From Geodermatophilus sp. DSM 44513 (GTDB lineage: Bacteria; Actinomycetota; Actinomycetes; Mycobacteriales; Geodermatophilaceae), in the NCBI RefSeq assembly GCF_032460525.1, contig NZ_CP135963.1:1240001-1304000 (forward strand): 64,000 nucleotides of DNA, in the 5' to 3' direction. Positions 58,295 to 64,000 of the stretch are shown here, in pieces. The notes beneath the pieces are model-generated. The model was not told the DNA's origin, ran no database searches, and saw only the letters and a program-made list of their open reading frames with translations. Made by a program: the position numbers and the translations under genes. Position 1 is the stretch's first letter, and the number at the start of each line of letters is the position of its first letter.

Positions 58295-59827
58295 TCAAGC
58301 CGCGGTGGCGGCCTCGACGATCCGTGCCCGCACGGCGTCCACGGCGAGCTCGCGGGTGTCGATCCAGCGGGTGACCCGGCCGCCGGCCACGATGCCGACG
58401 CGGTCGCAGCACTCGGCCAGCTCGTCGGGGTCCACCGACACCACGACGACCGACGTCCCGTGGGCGGTGGCCTCGTCGATCAGCCGGCGCACCTGCTGGC
58501 GGGACCGTACGTCCAGGCCGCGGGTGGGCTCGTGCAGCACCACGACGTCCTGGGCCGAGGCCATCCAGCGGGCCAGCGCCAGCTTGTGCTGGTCGCCGCC
58601 GGACAGGGCGCCGAACACCGTGCGGATGCTCAGCGTCTTGACGTCGAGCTGGTGGACGGTGCGGATCACACCGCGCAGCGAGGCGATCTCCCGGCGCAGG
58701 TCGCTCAGCGCCCCCCACGGCTCCTTGGTGAGCGTCCGGGCGATCGTCTCGCCGGGGTCGACCCCGTAGGCGTCGTCGTCGGGGTGGTAGGCGGGCAGCC
58801 GCAGGGCCTCGGCCGCCGCCGGGCCGAGCGTGCGGGGCTCGCCGTGCAGCACGAGCTCGTCGGTGACGGCCGGCAGCTCCCCGGTGAGGGCCCCGGCGAT
58901 CTCGCGGACGCCCGAGGAGCGGCGGCCGGTCAGCCCGACCACCTCGCCGTGCCGCAGCAGCAGGTCGACCCCCTCGACCCGGCCGGGCACCCGCAGGTTG
59001 CGGACCCGCAGGGCCACGTCGTCGTCGGCGGGCGCCGGCCAGGTCGAGGTGCGCACCGGGACGTCCTCCCGCGCGGACCGCGCCGGGCCGGCGGCCACCC
59101 GGGGGGCCGGCAGGGACACCGGCCCGCCCACCGTCTCCCCGGCCAGCCGGACCGGGTCCAGGGCGTCCGCGGGGCTGTCCAGGGCGATCACCCCGTCGCG
59201 CAGCACCAGCACCCGGTCGACCACCTCGAGCATCTCCGGCAGCCGGTGGCTGATGTAGAGCACGCCGCGCCCCTGCTGGCTCAGCCGGGCGGCGACCGCG
59301 TGCAGCCGGGTGACCTCCAGGGGCAGCAGCGCCGCCGACACCTCGTCGAGCACGACCAGCCGGGTGTCCTCGGCGAGCACCCGCGCGGTCTCCACCAGGT
59401 TGTGCACGAAGTGCGGCAGGTCCCCGACGCGGGTGTCCGGGTCCACGTCGAGGCCGACCTCGGCCAGCAGTCCCTGCACGTGCCTGCGCAGCTCCGGCTC
59501 GGGCGCCCCGGCGTGCGGGGTGCCGCGCACCACGGCTCGGGCGACGGTCAGCCCGGGGTCGATGTGCACCTGCTGCTCGACGACGCCGACGCCGAGGGAG
59601 CGGGCGTCGTCGACGGACAGGGGGGCATACGGGTGGCCCAGCAGCGTCATCCGGCCGCAGTCGGCCGCCGTGATGCCGGCGAGGACGTCGCCGAGGGTGG
59701 ACTTGCCGGCCCCGTTGGTGCCGACCAGCCCGACGATCTCGCCGGCGGCGATGGTGAAGGACACGTCGCGGAGGACGCGTCGTCCCCCGAAGGACTTCCT
59801 CAGACCCTCGACCTGCAGCAACGCCAT
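58295..59827 (-). CDS. Sugar-type ABC transporter double ATPase, orphan
   Basis: The 510-residue protein has two ABC domains as in RbsA/MglA. Domain 1 has Walker A LVGTNGAGKSTLGDVL and Walker B LVVLDEVSAAL, but its signature (usually LSVGQxQ) reads LPHFVHNLVETARVL. Domain 2 has the expected degenerate Walker A (GRRSSGVREIAGAL), a good signature LSGGDQHKLALARWM and VVVLHEPTRGLD. No permease or binding protein is in the window. ATG 59827 is used over the longer frame from 59863. A 15-bp near-palindrome lies 66 bp upstream. Confidence 0.9.
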   Translation of the reverse strand: MALLQVEGLRKSFGGRRVLRDVSFTIAAGEIVGLVGTNGAGKSTLGDVLAGITAADCGRMTLLGHPYAPLSVDDARSLGVGVVEQQVHIDPGLTVARAVVRGTPHAGAPEPELRRHVQGLLAEVGLDVDPDTRVGDLPHFVHNLVETARVLAEDTRLVVLDEVSAALLPLEVTRLHAVAARLSQQGRGVLYISHRLPEMLEVVDRVLVLRDGVIALDSPADALDPVRLAGETVGGPVSLPAPRVAAGPARSAREDVPVRTSTWPAPADDDVALRVRNLRVPGRVEGVDLLLRHGEVVGLTGRRSSGVREIAGALTGELPAVTDELVLHGEPRTLGPAAAEALRLPAYHPDDDAYGVDPGETIARTLTKEPWGALSDLRREIASLRGVIRTVHQLDVKTLSIRTVFGALSGGDQHKLALARWMASAQDVVVLHEPTRGLDVRSRQQVRRLIDEATAHGTSVVVVSVDPDELAECCDRVGIVAGGRVTRWIDTRELAVDAVRARIVEAATAA

Positions 59828-59892
59828 GGGTGGGCGGGCCTCCCCGGAGAGGGCCCCGACCACGGAGGGAGGGCCGCGGTGTCACTGTCCTC

Positions 59893-59907
59893 GCAACGCT
59901 GCGTTAC
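59893..59907. promoter_or_regulatory. Near-palindrome upstream of the orphan ABC ATPase
   Basis: GCAACGCTGCGTTAC is a 15-bp palindrome with one mismatched pair, containing the perfect AACGC-T-GCGTT, 66 bp before the ATPase start. It resembles operators of LacI-type sugar regulators in size and symmetry, but no regulator gene is adjacent. Confidence 0.4.
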
Positions 59908-60018
59908 GGCTCCGATGCTACCCGGTGGCGTCGGCGGCGCCTCCCGGAGCCACCGGGCGGCGGCCCCGTCCCGGGGCCCGCCGCGGGCTCGCGGGCGGTG
60001 GGCAGGGCGGGGCCTCCG

Positions 60019-60444
60019 TCAGCCGGTGGACAGGCCGCCGGGGGCGTCGTCGGGCCAGCGGTTCTGCATGCTGCGCGCGGCCATCTCCATGTACCCCCAC
60101 AGCGTGGCGTCCTGCTCCGGGGTCAGCTCCAGGGTGTCGACGGCGGCGCGCATGTTGCGCAGCCACGCGTCGCGCTCGGCGGGGCCGATGGCGAACGGCG
60201 CGTGCCGCATGCGCAGCCGGGGGTGGCCACGGGCGTCGGAGTAGGTGGTCGGGCCGCCCCAGTACTGCTCGAGGAACGCGCGCAGCCGCAGCTCCGCGCC
60301 CGCCCAGTCGTCCTGCGGGTACAGCGGGGCGAGCACCGGGTCGCGGCGGACGCCGTCGTAGAACGAGGCCACGAGCCGGGCGAACGTCGGTGCGCCGCCG
60401 ACCTCCTGGTAGAAGGTCCGCGCCGACGGCAGGGAGCGGCTCAT
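60019..60444 (-). CDS. Group II truncated haemoglobin (trHbO)
   Basis: The 141-residue protein has [61 protein letters not shown] with the proximal His, and [15 protein letters not shown] with Trp G8, all typical of group II truncated globins. They bind oxygen and NO and are thought to help aerobic respiration or NO detoxification. ATG 60444 overlaps the MFS stop by 4 bp (ATGA), so both are translated from one transcript. Confidence 0.95.
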   Translation of the reverse strand: MSRSLPSARTFYQEVGGAPTFARLVASFYDGVRRDPVLAPLYPQDDWAGAELRLRAFLEQYWGGPTTYSDARGHPRLRMRHAPFAIGPAERDAWLRNMRAAVDTLELTPEQDATLWGYMEMAARSMQNRWPDDAPGGLSTG

Positions 60445-61763
60445 GCCCTCGATGGTCCCGCAGGGGGCGGGGCCGCTGCCACGTGACCCTGGGTACGGGC
60501 GTACCCGAGCAGCGGCGGCGCGACGGCCAGCAGGCCGAGCGCGCCGACAGCGGCGACCACCGCGCCGGCCGAGACGCCCTCGGCCGCGGCCCCGGCGGCG
60601 AGCACGCCGATGCCCTGGACGCCGTAGAGCCCGCTGACCGCGACCCCGAAGGCGCGCCCGCGGTAGGCCGACGGCACCGCCTGCACGAAGGCGACGTTGA
60701 GCGGGATGGTCCAGGCCGCGCCGAGGCCGGCGACGAACAGCAGCGCGACGACCGCGGCGTGGGCGCCCTGGCCCGGCGCGCCCCAGACGGTGACCAGCCC
60801 GGCGAGCAGGACCGGCACCAGCGAGAGCACCACCAGGGCCGGCACCAGTTGCTCGCGGCGCTGCTGGGTGAGGGCGCGGGCGACGAGCAGCCCGCCGACG
60901 GTGACCCCCGCCGGGTTGGCCGCCAGCAGGACGCCGACCTGCGCCGGCCCCTGGCCGAGCTCGGCGACCAGGGGCGCGGCGACCCCCTCCGGGGCGGTGC
61001 CGAACAGGGTGCCCACCCACGTCACGGCGATGATCGCCCGCAGCCGCGGTGCGCGGCCGATCACCCGCAGGCCCTCGGCGGCGTCCCGCCACATCGACCG
61101 CGGCCCCGGGGGGCCGTCGCCGTGGCCGCCGTCCGGTGCCGGACGGCGGGTCAGCCGGGCCCACAGCCACACCGCCGAGACCGCGAAGGTGGCCGCGTCG
61201 ACCAGCAGCGCCACGGACGGGTCGAACACCGCGACCAGCGCGCCGCCGAGCACGAACCCGAGGACCTGGGCCACCTGGGAGCCGACGTTGGTCAGGGACG
61301 TGGCCAGGGCGTACCGCTCGCCGTCGAGCACGTCGGCCACGAGCGCGGAGCGGGCGGACTCGAACGGCGGCCCGCAGGTGGCCACCACCAGCAGCAGTCC
61401 GAGCAGCACCGGCAGCGGCGTGCCCGGCACCGCCATCCCCGCGACCAGCACCGCCCGGGCGGCGTCGGTGGCGATGAGCACCCGGTGGCGGGGGAACCGG
61501 TCGGCCAGGGTGGACAGCAGCGGCCCGCCCAGCAGCCACGGCAGGTAGCTGATCGCGAAGGTCACCGCCGACAGCAGGGGCGAGTCGGTGCGCTGGTAGA
61601 CCAGCACGGTCAGCGCCACGCGGGCGAGCTCGTCGCCGATGGTCGACAGCAGGTAGGTGCCGAACAGCGGCCGGAACTCACCGACGGCGAACAGCCCGCG
61701 GAAGGTCGCCGGCCGGGGGGCGGCGCCGGCGGGGCTGTCCCCGGCCGGCGCGCGGCCGCTCAG
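60441..61763 (-). CDS. MFS transporter, apparent CTG start
   Basis: The protein has about ten to twelve helices: [79 protein letters not shown] and others, the drug-exporter layout of the major facilitator family. The family N-terminus ([10 protein letters not shown]) lies upstream of the first GTG (61619), which would start inside helix 1. In that open frame back to a stop near 61852 there is no ATG, GTG or TTG; CTG 61763 follows GGGGAGG by 5 bp and overlaps the stop of a 25-codon frame as CTGA, giving 440 residues. Confidence 0.88.
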   Translation of the reverse strand: MSGRAPAGDSPAGAAPRPATFRGLFAVGEFRPLFGTYLLSTIGDELARVALTVLVYQRTDSPLLSAVTFAISYLPWLLGGPLLSTLADRFPRHRVLIATDAARAVLVAGMAVPGTPLPVLLGLLLVVATCGPPFESARSALVADVLDGERYALATSLTNVGSQVAQVLGFVLGGALVAVFDPSVALLVDAATFAVSAVWLWARLTRRPAPDGGHGDGPPGPRSMWRDAAEGLRVIGRAPRLRAIIAVTWVGTLFGTAPEGVAAPLVAELGQGPAQVGVLLAANPAGVTVGGLLVARALTQQRREQLVPALVVLSLVPVLLAGLVTVWGAPGQGAHAAVVALLFVAGLGAAWTIPLNVAFVQAVPSAYRGRAFGVAVSGLYGVQGIGVLAAGAAAEGVSAGAVVAAVGALGLLAVAPPLLGYARTQGHVAAAPPPAGPSRA

Positions 61764-61837
61764 CGCGCCCTCCCCGGCGGCACGGGCGTCCCGGTGCCTC
61801 TGGGCGTGGCTGTCGTCACGGAGGGTGAGCTGGTCAT
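61760..61837 (-). CDS. Possible 25-residue leader peptide before the MFS gene
   Basis: ATG 61837 opens a frame coding MTSSPSVTTATPRGTGTPVP and five more residues, ending at TGA 61762-61760, which overlaps the proposed CTG start of the MFS gene. Translation of this short frame could deliver ribosomes to the CTG. It is Thr/Pro-rich and is not recognised. It could also be chance. Confidence 0.4.
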   Translation of the reverse strand: MTSSPSVTTATPRGTGTPVPPGRAR

Positions 61838-61905
61838 CACCCCGATACTGTCAGGTGCCGGAAGGGCGCCACACGGTCGCCCCCCGTCGAGCCGGACACG
61901 GCACG

Positions 61906-63990
61906 TCAGCCGCCCAGGCCGGTGTGCGCGGCGAGGAAGGCCAGCTGGTCGGCGGCCAGGGCCACGGTGCGGCTGACCGCGCGGGCGCCGTGCCCCACCG
62001 AGGTCTCCCGGCGCAGCAGCACCGGGGCGTCCGACGACGTGGCGTGCTGCAGCGCCGCGGCCAGCTTGCGCGCGTGCAGGGGGTCCACCCGCGTGTCGGA
62101 CTCGAAGGTCGTGAACAGCACCGCGGGGTAGGCGGTGCCCGGGGCGACCCGGTGGTAGGGGGAGTAGCCCAGCAGCCAGCCCAGCTCGACCGGGTCGTCC
62201 GCGGTGCCGTACTCGTCGTTCCAGGTGCGGCCCAGGCCGAAGCGCTCGTAGCGGACCATGTCCAGCAGCGGCGCGCTGCAGACGACGGCGGCGGCGAGGT
62301 CCGGGCGCTGGGTGAGCGTCGCCCCGACCAGCAGCCCGCCGTTGGACCCGCCCATCACCGCCAGCTGCCCGTGCGTCGTCCAGCCCTGCGCGACCAGGTG
62401 CTCCCCGGCGGCGGCGAAGTCGTCGAAGACGTTCTGCTTGCGCTCGCGCATCCCGGCGCGGTGCCACTCCTCGCCGTGCTCGGAGCCGCCGCGCAGGTTG
62501 GCCACCGCCCACACCCCGCCGGCGGCCACCCAGGCCAGCGCCTGGGCCGAGTAGCCGGGGGTGAGGGCCACGTTGAAGCCGCCGTAGCCGTAGAGCACCG
62601 TGGGCCGCGGCCGGTCGGGCACGCCGTCGGCGGACAGCACGAACAGGTGGACCGGCGTCCCGTCGGCCGAGGTCGCGTGCGTCTCCACCACCTGCAGCGC
62701 GGGCACCTCCCCGGCCACCGGGGCCTGCTCCCCGGGGGTCAGGGCGGTCGGGTCGGCGGCGTCCCAGCGCAGCACCGACGGCGGGGTGGCGTAGTCGGTG
62801 TACCCGACCCACGCCGTCGTCCCGCCCTCCGGGGGCGCGCTGACGCCGGAGACGCTGCCCGGCGGGAGGGCGGTCACGCCGGCCACCCGGCCGGAGCCGT
62901 TCCCGGCCCACAGCGACAGCCGGTCGGTGGCGTCCACCGAGTGCACGGCGAGCACCTGCAGCGCGCCGTCCGGGCCGTCGACGAGGGCCACGTCGGTCAG
63001 CACGCCGTCGTCGGACTGCGGGACGACGTCCTGCCAGGCCTCCGGCGCCCAGCTCGTGGGGTCGGCCGGGTCGGCCACGGCCAGCCGCCAGCGGGGCGTG
63101 CCGCGGTCGCTCATCAGCCACAGCCGGCCGTCGCGGGCGACCCAGGCGGCGGTCTGCGCGTCCACGCCCACCTGCAGCTCGCGCAGCGCAGGCGTCCCGC
63201 CGTCCGGTGTCGTCGCCAGGTCGGCCAGCCAGACGTCGTCGCGTGGGGCGGTGCCCGCCGAGGCCGAGACGGTCAGCCAGCGGCCGTCCCGGCTGGTGCG
63301 CACGCCGTAGTAGTTGGTGAGTTCCAGCCCCTCCCCGTGGACCAGGACGTCGCCGTCCGGGTCGGCGCCCACCCGGTGGCGCCACACGCGGCGGTGGAAC
63401 TGCTCCTCGCCGGCGGGGACGGCGTCGGGGGCCAGCCGGCGGACGTAGAACAGCTCCTCGCCGCCGGGCAGCCAGGCGACGGGGGAGTAGCGGCACCGGT
63501 CGACCGGCCCGTCCAGCTGCTCGCCGGTGGCCACGTCGAGGACGTACAGCCGCGACTCCTCGTCGCCGCCGGTGGACAGCTGGTAGGCCAGCCGGTCGCC
63601 CTCCCAGGACGGCGACCAGGCGTCCAGGGTGGTGGTGCCGGCGGGGTCGAGCGCCATGGGGTCGACCAGCACGCGGGTGCTGCCGTCGGGCTCGCGGACG
63701 CGGAGGACGGCGTGCTCCTGGCCGGGGTCGCGGCGGGTGGAGAAGGCCCGCCCGCCCCGCCAGACCGGGACGCCGACGGCCCCGGCGTGCACCAGCTCGG
63801 CGAGCCGGGCGGCGAAGCGCTCGCGCAGCGGCAGCGTGCCCAGCGCGGCGGCGGCCAGCTCGTCCTGGGCGGCGGTCCAGGACACCGTCCGCGGGTCGGT
63901 GGGGTCCTCCAGCCAGCGGTGGGGGTCGGCGACGGCGTGTCCGTGCAGGTGCTCGACCAGGTCGAGCCGGGGGGCCTCGGGGTAGCGCAC
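61906..63990 (-). CDS. Prolyl oligopeptidase (S9 family serine peptidase)
   Basis: The 694-residue protein has an N-terminal seven-bladed beta-propeller (DPHRWLEDPTDPRTVSWTAA opening, GTTTLDAWSPSWEGDRLAYQ, SRLYVLDVATGEQLDG) and a C-terminal alpha/beta hydrolase domain: VLYGYGGFNVALTPGYS, VANLRGGSEHGEEWH, nucleophile GGSNGGLLVGA, DTRVDPLHARKL with the acid and ETSVGHGARAV with His. It cuts short peptides after Pro, in the cytoplasm (no signal peptide). GTG 63990 gives the standard length of about 690. The MFS-globin genes follow on the same strand after 68 bp. Confidence 0.95.
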   Translation of the reverse strand: MRYPEAPRLDLVEHLHGHAVADPHRWLEDPTDPRTVSWTAAQDELAAAALGTLPLRERFAARLAELVHAGAVGVPVWRGGRAFSTRRDPGQEHAVLRVREPDGSTRVLVDPMALDPAGTTTLDAWSPSWEGDRLAYQLSTGGDEESRLYVLDVATGEQLDGPVDRCRYSPVAWLPGGEELFYVRRLAPDAVPAGEEQFHRRVWRHRVGADPDGDVLVHGEGLELTNYYGVRTSRDGRWLTVSASAGTAPRDDVWLADLATTPDGGTPALRELQVGVDAQTAAWVARDGRLWLMSDRGTPRWRLAVADPADPTSWAPEAWQDVVPQSDDGVLTDVALVDGPDGALQVLAVHSVDATDRLSLWAGNGSGRVAGVTALPPGSVSGVSAPPEGGTTAWVGYTDYATPPSVLRWDAADPTALTPGEQAPVAGEVPALQVVETHATSADGTPVHLFVLSADGVPDRPRPTVLYGYGGFNVALTPGYSAQALAWVAAGGVWAVANLRGGSEHGEEWHRAGMRERKQNVFDDFAAAGEHLVAQGWTTHGQLAVMGGSNGGLLVGATLTQRPDLAAAVVCSAPLLDMVRYERFGLGRTWNDEYGTADDPVELGWLLGYSPYHRVAPGTAYPAVLFTTFESDTRVDPLHARKLAAALQHATSSDAPVLLRRETSVGHGARAVSRTVALAADQLAFLAAHTGLGG

Positions 63991-64000
63991 GGGCCCACGG

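Overview
The window is chromosomal DNA of a very GC-rich actinobacterium. Gene content (FbiC for coenzyme F420, a DUF4331/class F sortase block, LdtMt2-like L,D-transpeptidase, ECF sigma/anti-sigma pairs, 7TM-GAF sensor proteins, many GTG starts and GTGA stop/start overlaps) fits Geodermatophilaceae (Blastococcus, Modestobacter, Geodermatophilus). This placement is inference from style and content; no marker gene settles it. No rRNA, CRISPR array, prophage or secondary-metabolite cluster was seen.

Layout. 1-3217 is an eroded accessory edge: a 7TM-GAF sensor gene cut by the window border, a divergent MEDS-domain gene broken by a dead IS3-family element, all abutting the 3' end of tRNA-Lys(CTT). 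3484-8367 holds an L,D-transpeptidase lipoprotein, a small coiled-coil membrane protein, a BNR-repeat protein with a MoaD-like partner, a Cys-containing small protein and a membrane chemoreceptor. 8514-14106 holds prfC, tRNA-His, oligoribonuclease and two unassigned membrane proteins. 14186-20424 is a branched-chain acyl-CoA (probably leucine) catabolic locus: TetR repressor, carboxylase beta and alpha subunits, acyl-CoA dehydrogenase. A ferritin and a tiny Cys-rich protein gene, with an IdeR-like iron box between them, sit inside it. 20436-26704 is a four-carbon acid-sugar cassette (GntP permease, DUF1537 kinase, PdxA2-like dehydrogenase, DeoR regulator) flanked on both sides by VapC toxin-antitoxin modules. 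27268-33001 is a block of DUF4331 secreted protein, class F sortase, TPR protein and NicO-type metal exporter with a large histidine-rich loop.

33018-49173 is mostly housekeeping and redox: glycerate kinase, quinone oxidoreductase, VOC protein, alpha/beta hydrolase, fbiC, a sigma/anti-sigma/ABC operon, flavin reductase, FAD oxidoreductase, NUDIX, SGNH hydrolase and a GGDEF-EAL protein, ending at tRNA-Arg(TCT). 49508-54784 carries an SSB paralogue, EttA, a thioesterase, a mini acyl-CoA synthetase and a thiolase-like protein lacking its second cysteine. 54789-57260 is a bioY-bioM-bioN biotin importer with a MOSC protein. 57818-63990 holds a Roadblock-like protein, an orphan sugar-type ABC ATPase, a truncated haemoglobin with an MFS exporter, and a prolyl oligopeptidase.

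Most noteworthy: two genes (DeoR 25030, MFS 61763) that have no usable ATG/GTG/TTG and appear to start at CTG in an identical CTGAGCGGC context overlapping an upstream stop codon; twin 16-bp palindromes in the TetR/carboxylase divergon; the IdeR-like box; the DUF4331-sortase-TPR-NicO block with two perfect hairpins inside it; and two dispersed hairpin-repeat families at gene ends.
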